From assembly GCF_021021475.1 (NCBI RefSeq), contig NZ_JAINWL010000003.1, positions 427,927 through 491,926 on the forward strand: a stretch of 64,000 bases of DNA, in the 5' to 3' direction. Origin of the DNA: Citromicrobium bathyomarinum (GTDB taxonomy: Bacteria > Pseudomonadota > Alphaproteobacteria > Sphingomonadales > Sphingomonadaceae). The notes under the pieces were generated by a model. The model was not told where the DNA came from. It saw nothing but the letters and a program-made list of their open reading frames with translations, and ran no database searches. Position numbers and translations under genes: made by a program. Positions 9,003 to 17,879 of the stretch are shown here, one piece after another (the stretch's first letter is position 1; each line of letters begins with the position of its first letter).

Positions 9003-11774
9003 ATGGCCGCGCCGACCCCCGAACCGCCTGCTCTGCCCGCGCTCCACGCCAGCCATGCCGGGCTGTGGCTGGCCGCGCCCGATGGCACCACGCAGGAGAT
9101 CGGCAAGGGGCAGGCGATAAATGCCTGCGCCGATACGCCGGTGCTGCTGCTCAACGCGCCGCTGGTCGCCGCGAGGCTGGGCTATCCCGATCTCTCCGGC
9201 CTCGACCTGCTGGAGCTGTACGCCTTCCTCCACCCCGCGCGGTTCTGCGTGCCGACGCCCAAGGGACTGGCTGCGACGCTGGGTATCGACCCGCCTGAGG
9301 ACGAGGGCGCGACGCCTGCCTTCCTCCAGCGCGCGCTCGGCGCGATGCTGGCGGTGTGCGGGCGGGATGACTGGGCGGAGCGGCACGGCGGATGGAGCAC
9401 GCTGCAATCGCTCGCCCGTGCGCGCTGGCCTTGGGCGCAGGTGCTCGGCCCCTTCGTGGAGCGACCCGAACGGGCCGAGCGCTGGCTGTTCGCGACCTTG
9501 CCCGAATGGGAAGATGCGCCCGAGCGTCCGCAGCCTGCGCAGGTTTCGATCGGCGAGGAAGAGGTGCAGGCCCAGCTTGCCCGGCTGACCGGCGAAGGCG
9601 CGGAGAAGCGCGAGGGCCAGCGCGCCTACTCAGGCGATGTCGCCCGCATTTTCGCTCCGCGAGAGGGGCGGGGCAAGCCGCATCTGCTGCTGGCACAGGC
9701 GGGCACCGGGATCGGCAAGACGCTGGGCTACCTCTCGCCTGCAAGCGTGTGGGCAGAGCGGTCGCAGGGCACGCTCTGGGTCAGCACCTACACCAAGAAC
9801 CTCCAGCGCCAGCTGCGCCGTGAAAGCCGCCGTGCCTGGCCCGAAAAGCGCGCCGATGGCAGCGCGCCGGTGGTGGTGCGCAAGGGGCGCGAGAATTACC
9901 TGTGCCTGCTCAACCTCGAAGATGCGATGCAGGGCGGGTTTGCCGGGCGCGGCGCGGTGCTGGCGCAGCTGGTCGCACGCTGGGCGCAGTATTCGCGCGA
10001 TGGCGACATGATCGGCGGCGACCTGCCCGGCTGGCTGGGCACGCTGTTCCCCCGGCGCGGGATCACCGCGCTGACCGACCAGCGCGGCGAGTGCGTCTAT
10101 GCCGGGTGCCCACATTACCGGAAGTGCTTCATCGAACGCGCCGCGCGGACCAGCGCGCAGGCGGATCTCGTGATCGCCAACCACGCGCTGGTGATGATCA
10201 ATGCCGCGCGCGGGCGCCATCATGGCCAGCCGCCCACGCGGCTGATCTTCGACGAAGGCCATCACGTGTTCGATGCCGCCGACAGCACCTTCGCCGCCGC
10301 GCTGAGCGGGCAGGAAGCGATCGAGCTGCGCCGGTGGATCATCGGCCCGGAACGCAACACGCGCGGGCGCAGACGCGGGCTTGCCGCGCGGCTGGCCGAC
10401 ATCGCATCCTACGACGATGCTGGCGGCGAGGCGGTGGAAGCCGCGATCGAGGCGGCGCAGGCGCTGCCCGCCGACGGCTGGCTGGGGCGGATCGGCGAGG
10501 GGGCACCCTCCGGCCCGCTGGAAGAACTGCTCGCGCAGGTCCGCGCAACCGTGTTCGCCCGCGACGAGAGCGGCGGCTCCGAAGCGGGCTACGGGATCGA
10601 GACCGAGATCGCCGACCCTCCCGGTCCGCTGGTGGATGCCGCGCAAGAGGCGCAGGGCGCGCTGGCCGATATCCGCAAACCGCTGCTCAAACTCGGCCAG
10701 CGGCTGGAGGCGGTGCTGGAAGACGCGCCCGACTGGCTCGACGGGCAGGGGCGGGCACGAATCGAGGGCGCGCGGCACTCGCTCGCCTGGCGGGTCGATC
10801 TGATCGCCGCGTGGGAGGCCTTGCTCGGCAGGATAGGGGGGCCGACCGATCCCGATTTTGTCGACTGGCTGGCGGTCGACCGGTTCGAGTCGCGCGAATA
10901 CGACATCGGACTGCACCGCCGCTGGCTCGACCCGATGAAGCCCTTCGCCAAGATCGTGCTCGAGCCTGCGCATGGCGTGATGCTGACCAGCGCGACCCTG
11001 GCCGACCGCGGCCCAGAGGGTGAGCCTGACTGGGCCCGCGCGATCGCCTCGAGCGGGGCGGAGCATATCGGCCTGACCCCGCAGCTGGCCAGCCAGCCAA
11101 GCCCGTTCGATTACGCGAGCAAGGCAGAGGTGCTGATCGTCACCGACATCAAGCGCGGCGATATTGCTGGGCTTGCGGGAGCCTATGCCCGCCTGATCGA
11201 GGCGGCGGGCGGCGGAACCCTGGGCCTGTTCACGGCGATCAAGCGGTTGCGCGCGGTCCATGCGCGGATTGCGGACCGGCTCGCGCGCGGCAACCTGCCG
11301 CTCTACGCACAGCACGTCGACCCGATCGACACCGGCACGCTGACCGATATTTTCGGCGACGATCCGCGCGCCAGCCTGCTCGGCACCGATGCCCTGCGCG
11401 ACGGGATCGACGTGCCGGGCGACAGCTTGCGCAGCGTGGTGCTGGAGGCGGTGCCCTGGCCGCGCCCGACCATTCTGCACCGCGCGCGCCGCGCCGCCTT
11501 TGCGGACGAGGCCGGCGGCGGCAGTGCCTATGACGACCGGATCATCCGCGCGCGGCTGGCGCAGGCCTTCGGTCGGCTGATTCGCTCGCGTGAAGACAGC
11601 GGCCACTTCGTGGTGCTCTCCCCTGCGTTCCCCAGCCGTCTGCTCAGCGCCTTCCCCACCGGCACGCCGATTCACCGCGTCACGCTGGACGAAGCCGTAT
11701 CGCGCCTTGCAGCGGGGCCACCGGCAAGGCAGGGAGGAACCCTGCCCGCGCGTGAAGACACGACGACGGGCTGA
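9003..11774 (+). CDS. DinG/XPD-type ATP-dependent DNA helicase
   Basis: Superfamily 2 helicase of the DinG/Rad3 group, 923 residues, expected to unwind DNA 5'-to-3' and to carry a 4Fe-4S cluster. Seen: Walker A region QAGTGIGKT near residue 235; a cysteine cluster GECVYAGCPHYRKC near residues 361-375; the DEAH-type box FDEGHH near 417; a late motif in TDALRDGIDVPGDSLR and the arginine-finger region QAFGRLIRS. The N-terminal roughly 200 residues are an extra region without recognised motif. It lies 27 bases before the phosphatase gene and is probably co-transcribed with it. Confidence 0.88.
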   Translation: MAAPTPEPPALPALHASHAGLWLAAPDGTTQEIGKGQAINACADTPVLLLNAPLVAARLGYPDLSGLDLLELYAFLHPARFCVPTPKGLAATLGIDPPEDEGATPAFLQRALGAMLAVCGRDDWAERHGGWSTLQSLARARWPWAQVLGPFVERPERAERWLFATLPEWEDAPERPQPAQVSIGEEEVQAQLARLTGEGAEKREGQRAYSGDVARIFAPREGRGKPHLLLAQAGTGIGKTLGYLSPASVWAERSQGTLWVSTYTKNLQRQLRRESRRAWPEKRADGSAPVVVRKGRENYLCLLNLEDAMQGGFAGRGAVLAQLVARWAQYSRDGDMIGGDLPGWLGTLFPRRGITALTDQRGECVYAGCPHYRKCFIERAARTSAQADLVIANHALVMINAARGRHHGQPPTRLIFDEGHHVFDAADSTFAAALSGQEAIELRRWIIGPERNTRGRRRGLAARLADIASYDDAGGEAVEAAIEAAQALPADGWLGRIGEGAPSGPLEELLAQVRATVFARDESGGSEAGYGIETEIADPPGPLVDAAQEAQGALADIRKPLLKLGQRLEAVLEDAPDWLDGQGRARIEGARHSLAWRVDLIAAWEALLGRIGGPTDPDFVDWLAVDRFESREYDIGLHRRWLDPMKPFAKIVLEPAHGVMLTSATLADRGPEGEPDWARAIASSGAEHIGLTPQLASQPSPFDYASKAEVLIVTDIKRGDIAGLAGAYARLIEAAGGGTLGLFTAIKRLRAVHARIADRLARGNLPLYAQHVDPIDTGTLTDIFGDDPRASLLGTDALRDGIDVPGDSLRSVVLEAVPWPRPTILHRARRAAFADEAGGGSAYDDRIIRARLAQAFGRLIRSREDSGHFVVLSPAFPSRLLSAFPTGTPIHRVTLDEAVSRLAAGPPARQGGTLPAREDTTTG

Positions 11775-11801
11775 GGATGCAGCGCTCATGAGGCGGATCA
11801 C

Positions 11802-12329
11802 GTGAAATATCTCGGCCTGTTCCGGCACGCGAAGTCCGACTGGGACGACAGCAGCACGCGCGATTTCGACCGCAGCGTGAACGAGCGCGGGCGCGAAGGC
11901 GCGCGAATCATGGGCCGCCATATCCGGCGGCAGGAGCCCGCGTGGGATATGATTCTCGCCAGCCCTGCCGAACGGGTGCGCCTGACGCTGGAAGAGGCCG
12001 CGATCGGTGTAAAGCTGACCTTCGACCAGCGGCTCTATCTCGCCGGGCCGGAGACTCACCTCGAAGTGATCAAGCACAAGGCGGGCGATGCCGACGCGGT
12101 GCTGATCGCGGCGCATAATCCCGGTTTGCAGGATCTGGTGCTGGCGCTGGTCTCGCAAGAGAACGAGACGCCCGATTTCCGCGAGGCAATGGTCAAGTTC
12201 CCGACCGCGTCCTTCGCCGTGCTCGAACTGCCGATCGACGACTGGAGCGAGCTGGGCGCGCAGAACGCCAAGCTGGTCCATTTCAAGCGACCGCGCGATC
12301 TCGACCCGTCGCTGGGACCGCTCGACTAA
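11802..12329 (+). CDS. SixA-like histidine phosphatase family protein
   Basis: 175-residue member of the histidine phosphatase (phosphoglycerate mutase-like) superfamily, closest in style to SixA phosphohistidine phosphatases. Seen: the catalytic RHAKS at residues 8-12 in the RHG position, the second Arg region ILASPAERVRLTLE, and the second His in LIAAHNPGLQDL. Start is GTG with GAGG 8 bases upstream. It follows the helicase gene by 27 bases. The substrate is unknown; a phosphorelay role would only be inference from the family. Confidence 0.82.
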   Translation: MKYLGLFRHAKSDWDDSSTRDFDRSVNERGREGARIMGRHIRRQEPAWDMILASPAERVRLTLEEAAIGVKLTFDQRLYLAGPETHLEVIKHKAGDADAVLIAAHNPGLQDLVLALVSQENETPDFREAMVKFPTASFAVLELPIDDWSELGAQNAKLVHFKRPRDLDPSLGPLD

Positions 12330-12380
12330 CGACATCGCGGCCGGTTGATCGTCGTGACGGGCGATTTATCAACGGGTCTC

Positions 12381-13862
12381 ATGACCTCTCAAGCTCTCAT
12401 CCGCAGGCCGCGATGGGCCGCCGCAGTGATGCTCGCCGCGCTGGTCGCGCCATGCGGCCTGAACGCCCAACCGGCCCACATCTCTGAATCGCAGCCGTGG
12501 CTGGAAGCCGCGCCGCTCAAGCGCATTGTCGATTCATCGGGAAAGACAGAGCCTGCGGCCAGAGGCGTGTGGAAATCGCGCGGCTATGGCTGGATTCTCG
12601 CGATCGATGAGACCGGCGTCACGCGGTATCAGGATGGCGTCCAGTGCTACACCCCGCCCGGCGAGAACGGCGGTCAGAGTACGATGGACTCGATCGAATA
12701 TCGCTTCTTCCGGATGCTGCCCGGAAATCGCGCCGCGATCTTTCAGCTGCTGGAGGGCGATACCAATGTCGTGTTCGACCGGCTCGATCGCCTGCCGGCA
12801 CGGTGCACCGATGCGCCCGATACATCGCCGCAGGCCGTCGCCGACGAGTTTCTGAACGCCTTCGCGCAACACTACGCCTTCTTCGATCGTCGTCCGCCCG
12901 GCCATGAACAGCGCGCGGCGCGGCTGCGCGGTCTGATCTCCGACGACACTAGCGAGGCCGAGCTGTGGGATGCTCTGGCGGCCTATATGGAGGGGCTCTC
13001 CGACAGCCATACCAAGCTGATCGGTACGATCGATGGCGAGCGGCGGCGGGTGCAGGACGGGCAGGGCTCGACTCTGCCGATGATCCGCGCGAGCCAGGGC
13101 GGCGAGGGCGCATGGCTGGGCGGACTGATCGATCAGGCCAAGGCAAAGCTCGGCGACAGCGCGCATCATGAGGGGCAGGACCGTATCCTATGGGGCGTGA
13201 TCGACGGCCCGGACGGAGCGCGGATCGGCTATCTACAGGTGTTCGTCATGGGCGGATTTACCCCCGGCGAGGATTTCTCCAGCGATACATGGGCTGTGGC
13301 GGAAATGGCCGAGCTGAATCGCATTCTGGACGAGGCGCTGGGCGCGTTTCAGGATACCGACGCGGTCATCGTCGACCTGTCGAACAATCGCGGCGGGTGG
13401 GATCGTGTGGCGAAGGCTCTCCCGAGCCGTTTCACCGACGCCGCGTTCACCGGCTTTACGACGCAGGCTCGCGGTTCGGGCCTTGTGCCGTTTCCCAACC
13501 GCATCGCGCCCGCCGATGGCCTGCGCTTCACCGGGCCGGTCTATCTGATGACGAGCGATGTGACGGTCAGCGGCGGCGAGCTCGCCACGCTTGCCTTCCG
13601 CCAGCTGCCCAATGTCACCCAGGTGGGCGGGACGACGCGCGGTGCGTTCTCCACCCCGCTGGCCAAGCCGCTGCCCAATGGCTGGCTGCTGGAGCTGTCG
13701 AACGAGACCTTTGCGGATGAGGCCGGGAATGTGTTCGAAGAAAGAGGGATCGCGCCGGACGTTGCGCTCGAAATCTATCCGGCGGACGACCCGGTTTCAG
13801 GTCACTGGCGCGCGGTCGAAGAGGTCGCGGCGATGGCGCGGCGGCGCATCCCTGCGGACTAG
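12381..13862 (+). CDS. secreted S41-family peptidase
   Basis: 493-residue predicted periplasmic or surface protein with an N-terminal signal sequence (hydrophobic AAAVMLAALVAPCGLNAQ). The C-terminal half has the S41 (C-terminal processing/tricorn-like) pattern: VIVDLSNNRGGWD, then the probable nucleophile Ser in VTVSGGELATLA, then the TRGAFS segment. No PDZ domain is obvious. The ATG at 12381 starts just before the signal peptide; a TTG at 12345 would add 12 unlikely residues. Its 3' end overlaps the convergent soxR gene by 4 bases. Confidence 0.78.
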   Translation: MTSQALIRRPRWAAAVMLAALVAPCGLNAQPAHISESQPWLEAAPLKRIVDSSGKTEPAARGVWKSRGYGWILAIDETGVTRYQDGVQCYTPPGENGGQSTMDSIEYRFFRMLPGNRAAIFQLLEGDTNVVFDRLDRLPARCTDAPDTSPQAVADEFLNAFAQHYAFFDRRPPGHEQRAARLRGLISDDTSEAELWDALAAYMEGLSDSHTKLIGTIDGERRRVQDGQGSTLPMIRASQGGEGAWLGGLIDQAKAKLGDSAHHEGQDRILWGVIDGPDGARIGYLQVFVMGGFTPGEDFSSDTWAVAEMAELNRILDEALGAFQDTDAVIVDLSNNRGGWDRVAKALPSRFTDAAFTGFTTQARGSGLVPFPNRIAPADGLRFTGPVYLMTSDVTVSGGELATLAFRQLPNVTQVGGTTRGAFSTPLAKPLPNGWLLELSNETFADEAGNVFEERGIAPDVALEIYPADDPVSGHWRAVEEVAAMARRRIPAD

Positions 13863-14299
13863 CCCAGTACCGTCCTCGGCCCGGGGCCTTCTTCCGCAAG
13901 CCTGTCTTGCGGATTGTACAGCGCGCAGCGCTTAAGGCTCAGACACCCGCAGCCGATGCAGCCGTCAAGGTTTTGCCGTGCGCGCTCAAGCTCTGCGATT
14001 CGCGCGTCGAGCTGGTCGCGGATCGCACGGCTGATCGCGCCCCAGTCGCGCGCATTGGGCGTGCGCCCTTGGGGCAGGCGGGCGAGCTGCGCCTCGATCT
14101 CACCCAGCGAGAGGCCCAGCCGCTGCGCGATCAGGATGAAGCTGAGCCGGCGAATATCGGACCGCAGGAAGCGCCGCTGGTTGCCGCCGGTGCGGTGCGG
14201 TTCGATCAGTCCCTTGCTCTCGTAATAGCGGATGGCCGACACGCTGAGCCCGGTGCGACGGGCCAGTTCGCCGATGGGCAGGAGATCGTTCGCTTTCAT
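13859..14299 (-). CDS. soxR: redox-sensitive MerR-family regulator SoxR
   Basis: Homodimeric 2Fe-2S transcription activator that senses superoxide or redox-cycling compounds. The N-terminal MerR helix-turn-helix is clear (LPIGELARRTGLSVSAIRYY), followed by a coiled dimerisation helix. The cluster ligands Cys114, Cys117, Cys119 and Cys125 form C-x2-C-x-C-x5-C in CIGCGCLSLKRC. 146 residues, normal length. It is divergent from a VOC-family gene, with a sox-box palindrome in between, so that neighbour is the probable target. In non-enteric bacteria SoxR usually regulates a few transport or modification genes rather than soxS. Confidence 0.93.
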   Translation of the reverse strand: MKANDLLPIGELARRTGLSVSAIRYYESKGLIEPHRTGGNQRRFLRSDIRRLSFILIAQRLGLSLGEIEAQLARLPQGRTPNARDWGAISRAIRDQLDARIAELERARQNLDGCIGCGCLSLKRCALYNPQDRLAEEGPGPRTVLG

Positions 14300-14326
14300 C
14301 GATCACGACGATAGGCATATTGATGC

Positions 14327-14348
14327 TTGACCTCAAGTGAGGTTGAGG
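14327..14348 (+). promoter_or_regulatory. SoxR operator within a promoter (-35 TTGACC)
   Basis: CCTCAAGTGAGGTTGAGG at 14331-14348 is close to the canonical SoxR palindrome (CCTCAA...TTGAGG). It begins within a -35-like TTGACC at 14327-14332 that faces the VOC gene. The -10 is weak (ATTGAT at 14353, 20-base spacer), as expected for over-long MerR-family promoters. This is the expected activation site for the VOC gene. Confidence 0.8.
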
Positions 14349-14412
14349 TTGCATTGATGCGTACATCGCAGTCGCGGGGCGATCCGGCCTCGCTCAATCA
14401 AGGAGAACAGCG

Positions 14413-14784
14413 ATGCCCAAGGGCTATCTCGAACACGCCAATATTTCCGTCACGGATCTGGAGCGCAGCACCGCGCTGCTGGTCGATCTGCTCGGCTGGC
14501 ACAAACGGTGGGAGGGGCCATCGCTCAACAATGGCCACACGATCCATGTCGGGGGCGAGGTCGATTATGTGGCGCTTTACACCGGTGAGCACGTGACCGG
14601 CAATTTCGCCAAGGGCCATCCGCTCAACCACATCGCCTTCGTGGTCGACGATCTCGACGCGGCGGAGGAAGTGGTGAAGCGCCACGGGCTCGAACCCTTC
14701 AACCATGCCGACTACGAACCCGGCCGCCGGTTCTATTTCTTCGGCTGGGACGGGATCGAGTTCGAAGTGGTCAATTACGACTGA
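14413..14784 (+). CDS. VOC-superfamily (glyoxalase-like) protein, probable SoxR target
   Basis: 123-residue single-module protein of the vicinal oxygen chelate superfamily (lactoylglutathione lyase, dioxygenase, drug-resistance types). Seen: opening YLEHANISVTDLERS with the first metal-ligand His, NHIAFVVDDLDAAE with the second His region, and the closing GIEFEVVNYD with a Glu ligand. AAGGAGA lies 7-9 bases before the ATG. The SoxR operator upstream implies induction by redox-active compounds; the substrate is unknown. Confidence 0.85.
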   Translation: MPKGYLEHANISVTDLERSTALLVDLLGWHKRWEGPSLNNGHTIHVGGEVDYVALYTGEHVTGNFAKGHPLNHIAFVVDDLDAAEEVVKRHGLEPFNHADYEPGRRFYFFGWDGIEFEVVNYD

Positions 14785-14860
14785 TGCGAAGGGCCGGGGC
14801 GGCGGCGCTCCGGCCATTCGCGCTTGCAACATGGGGGAGCCTGCGCAACAGGCTGCTGCC

Positions 14861-16507
14861 ATGAGCATGCAAGATCTGATCGAAGCCGCCCGCGTGTCCA
14901 AGGCCTGGCCGTTCCAGGAGGCGCAGCGTCTGCTCAAACGCTATCCCGATGGAACGAAGCCCGGCGGCGAGCCGGTGCTGTTCGAAACCGGCTACGGCCC
15001 TTCGGGCCTGCCGCACATCGGCACGTTTCAGGAAGTGCTGCGGACCACGCTGGTCCGCCGCGCGTTCGAGGCGCTGATCGGCGCGAAGCCGGAAGATGGC
15101 AAAACGCGGCTGGTCGCGTTCAGCGACGACATGGATGGCCTGCGCAAGGTGCCCGACAATGTGCCCAACGCGCAGTTGCTGCAGGACAATCTGCACAAGC
15201 CGCTGAGCCGCATTCCCAACCCGTTCGGCACCGACCACGACAGCTTCGCTGCGCACAATAATGCGAAGCTGCGCGAATTCCTCGACCGGTTCGGGTTCGA
15301 TTACGAATTCATCGCCAGCCACACCCAGTACGATACCGGTGTGTTCGACGAAGCGCTCAAGAAGGTGCTCGCGCACAACCAGGCGATCCTCGACATCATG
15401 CTGCCGACCCTGCGGGCGGAGCGTGCGGCGACCTATTCGCCGATCATGCCGATCAGCCCGGTGACGGGCCGTGTGTTGCAGGTTCCGGTCGAGGTGATCG
15501 ATGCCGATGCAGGCACGATCCGCTTCACGGATGAAGACGGCACGGTCGTCGAACAGTCCGCGCTGGGCGGGCAGGCCAAGCTGCAATGGAAGGTCGATTT
15601 CGCCATGCGCTGGGTGGCGCTGGGCGTCGACTATGAAATGTACGGCAAGGATCTGACCGATACCGGCATCCAGTCGGGCAAGATCGCCAAGGTGCTGGGC
15701 GGCCGCAAGCCCGAAGGCCTGATCTACGAGCTGTTCCTCGACGAGAAGGGCGAGAAGATTTCCAAGTCGAAGGGCAATGGCCTGACGATCGAGGAATGGC
15801 TGACCTATGGCAGCGAGGAATCGCTCGGCTTCTACATCTTCCCCAATCCCAAGAGCGCCAAGCAGTTGCATGTCGGCGTGATCCCGCGTGCGGTCGACGA
15901 CTACTGGCAGTTCCGCGAGCGGCTGCCCGAGCAGGCACTCGACAAGCAGCTGGGCAATCCCGCGTGGCACCTGCTGCGCGCCAATGGCGGGTATGAGGCG
16001 GAGGAAGCACCGGGTGCGGGCGACAGCCTGCCGGTGACCTATGGCCTGCTGCTCAATCTGGTCGGCGTGATGGGCGCGACCGCGACGCGCGAGCAGGTGT
16101 GGTCCTACCTCGGCAACTACATCGAGGATCCCGATCCGGCGAAGCACCCTGAGTTGGACGGGCTGGTGACCACCGCGCTCGCCTATAACCGCGACTTTGT
16201 CGCCCCGACGCTCAACCGCCGGGCGCCTACGCCCAACGAAGCCTCCGCACTGGCCGCGCTCGACGGCGAATTGTCTCAGGTGTCCGCGGATACGAGCGCG
16301 GAAGACCTGCAGACGATCGTTTACGAAACCGGCAAGCGCGAGGAGTTCGGGTTCGACAATCTGCGCGACTGGTTCAAGGCGCTCTACGAGACCCTGCTCG
16401 GGTCCGAACAGGGTCCGCGCATGGGCAGCTTTATCGCGCTCTACGGGGTCGAGAATACCCGCAAGCTGATCGCAGAGGCGCTGGCTGCGGCCAACACCGC
16501 AGGCTAG
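14861..16507 (+). CDS. lysK: class I lysyl-tRNA synthetase
   Basis: Charges tRNA-Lys with lysine in the cytoplasm. This is the class I (archaeal/alphaproteobacterial) enzyme with a Rossmann catalytic core: the HIGH-type motif is PSGLPHIGTF at about residues 46-55 and the KMSKS-type motif is KISKSKGNG near 298-306. About 548 residues. The start could also be 14831 or 14867; I prefer 14861, but none has a good ribosome-binding site. No class II LysRS is seen in the window. It converges with the hydroxylase gene with 6 bases between. Confidence 0.92.
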   Translation: MSMQDLIEAARVSKAWPFQEAQRLLKRYPDGTKPGGEPVLFETGYGPSGLPHIGTFQEVLRTTLVRRAFEALIGAKPEDGKTRLVAFSDDMDGLRKVPDNVPNAQLLQDNLHKPLSRIPNPFGTDHDSFAAHNNAKLREFLDRFGFDYEFIASHTQYDTGVFDEALKKVLAHNQAILDIMLPTLRAERAATYSPIMPISPVTGRVLQVPVEVIDADAGTIRFTDEDGTVVEQSALGGQAKLQWKVDFAMRWVALGVDYEMYGKDLTDTGIQSGKIAKVLGGRKPEGLIYELFLDEKGEKISKSKGNGLTIEEWLTYGSEESLGFYIFPNPKSAKQLHVGVIPRAVDDYWQFRERLPEQALDKQLGNPAWHLLRANGGYEAEEAPGAGDSLPVTYGLLLNLVGVMGATATREQVWSYLGNYIEDPDPAKHPELDGLVTTALAYNRDFVAPTLNRRAPTPNEASALAALDGELSQVSADTSAEDLQTIVYETGKREEFGFDNLRDWFKALYETLLGSEQGPRMGSFIALYGVENTRKLIAEALAAANTAG

Positions 16508-16513
16508 CCCGCC

Positions 16514-17194
16514 TCAGCCCCACTTGCGGGTGCGATACCAGCGCGTGATGACGTATTTCGCGCTCGACGCGACAGGCGTGCCGGCATGCAGCGTATCCTC
16601 GTTCGGCGTGCCGTCGGGGTTGGCGTTGTTCCAGACCAGCAGGACGCCGGCCTTGGGTTCGATCTGGATACCGCAATTGGGAAAGGCGGTCGCGCCGCTG
16701 CCCTTCAGCGTGTTGAGGAACATCATCGCGGTCCAGCTGCGCTGGCCGCCATTCTTGCTCTCCTGCTTCCAGTAATCCTCGCCCGGATAGAAATAGTCGT
16801 GGTGGTCCTTGAACTGCTGGCCCGGCAGATAGCGCTGGCCCTGCATCGTCTCGCCGAACTTGCCGGGCAGGCCCAGACAATCGTCGATCCGGCGGCTGAC
16901 CATCTTCACCATCGGGTCGTCGCGGTCGAAATTGCCCGAGTACGATGTGCGATACCCGTCCTTGTAAGTGCCTTCGTAGAGCGAGCTGGGCCGGGCGACC
17001 TGATCGATCATTCCGGCCAGCTTGCGACATTCGTTGCTCGTCAGGAATTCGCCCACGGCGTAGATTTCCGCTTTGTCCGTCGGAACGCGGTAGGCCTTGG
17101 GATCGGCGTCGAGCCGCTTGCGGACGGTTTCGCCGACTTTGGCGAGGGCATCCTGATCGGGCACTTTGGCGGGCTTTGTGGTCGAGTCTGTCAT
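16514..17194 (-). CDS. 2-oxoglutarate/Fe(II) prolyl 4-hydroxylase-like dioxygenase
   Basis: 226-residue cytoplasmic dioxygenase of the prolyl 4-hydroxylase alpha-subunit family. The facial triad is visible: H-x-D in HHDYF near residue 131 and the distal His in TLHAGTPV near residue 201, with a basic residue downstream (SAKYVITRWYR) for 2-oxoglutarate. QRSWTAMMFLN matches the core strand of the family. The protein substrate in bacteria is mostly unknown. It is divergent from the cytochrome b561 gene. Confidence 0.87.
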   Translation of the reverse strand: MTDSTTKPAKVPDQDALAKVGETVRKRLDADPKAYRVPTDKAEIYAVGEFLTSNECRKLAGMIDQVARPSSLYEGTYKDGYRTSYSGNFDRDDPMVKMVSRRIDDCLGLPGKFGETMQGQRYLPGQQFKDHHDYFYPGEDYWKQESKNGGQRSWTAMMFLNTLKGSGATAFPNCGIQIEPKAGVLLVWNNANPDGTPNEDTLHAGTPVASSAKYVITRWYRTRKWG

Positions 17195-17261
17195 GCAAGT
17201 TTTCTAGCAAGTGCACCGCGTGCCCGCTAGACAGCGGGAACACATGTGAGGGGAAGCAAGC

Positions 17262-17819
17262 ATGAGCACAGCTAACCAGAAGCGCTACAGCATCGGCGCG
17301 ATGATCTTTCACTGGCTGATCGCCATTCTGGTGATCGTGAACTGGCGGATCGCGGAAAGCGCGGAGAATCTCTCGGACGCAGAGAAGGGCGCTGTTTTCG
17401 CCAATCACAAGGCGCTGGGAATGCTGATCCTCGCGCTTACGCTGGGCCGTATCGCCTGGCGCCTGACGCACCCGCTGCCGAGCCTGCCGAACAACTACGC
17501 ACCGTGGGAGCGGATGCTCGCGCGGACGACTCACGTGCTGTTCTACGTCTTGCTGATCGGTCTGCCGCTGGGCGGCTGGCTCGCGACTTCGATGTTCGAT
17601 CGCCCGATCGATTTCTTCGGCATCTTCACCATCCCGGTACTGCCGGTGGGCGAGAACAAGGATCTGGGCGGCACCATCTTCGATGTTCACAAGACCGCGG
17701 GCACGATCATGATCTACCTGATCGGTCTGCACATCCTGGGCGCGCTGAAGCATACCTTCATCGACAAGGATCTGGGCATCTTCCGGATGCTGCCTTTTGG
17801 CGGAAAAGCGCGCCAGTAA
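17262..17819 (+). CDS. cytochrome b561-family protein
   Basis: 185-residue membrane di-heme cytochrome b of the CybB/b561 type, likely passing electrons from quinol to a periplasmic acceptor. Four hydrophobic helices are evident with His ligands in AMIFHWLIAIL, FANHKALGM, TIFDVHKTAG and YLIGLHILGALKH. GAGGGGAAG precedes the ATG. A good intrinsic terminator follows. The 67-base gap to the divergent hydroxylase gene holds a small inverted repeat (CCCGCT/AGCGGG at 17223-17238). Confidence 0.88.
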   Translation: MSTANQKRYSIGAMIFHWLIAILVIVNWRIAESAENLSDAEKGAVFANHKALGMLILALTLGRIAWRLTHPLPSLPNNYAPWERMLARTTHVLFYVLLIGLPLGGWLATSMFDRPIDFFGIFTIPVLPVGENKDLGGTIFDVHKTAGTIMIYLIGLHILGALKHTFIDKDLGIFRMLPFGGKARQ

Positions 17820-17824
17820 GCGAA

Positions 17825-17865
17825 ACGCCCCGCCGATCGCACTGATCGACGGGGCGTCCGTTTTT
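17825..17865 (+). terminator. intrinsic terminator after the cytochrome b561 gene
   Basis: A long stem (ACGCCCCG...CGGGGCGT, extended inward by CGATC/GATCG with one mismatch) with a short loop, followed by CCG and five T residues at 17861-17865. It lies 6 bases after the stop codon and insulates the convergent RcnB-like gene. Confidence 0.85.
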
Positions 17866-17879
17866 GGGAGAGCGAACGC

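Noticed and set aside
9630..12335. Long open frame on the minus strand opposite the helicase gene (about 900 codons)
   Set aside because: Arg/Gly/Ala/His-rich shadow typical of GC-rich DNA; the plus strand shows real helicase motifs throughout.
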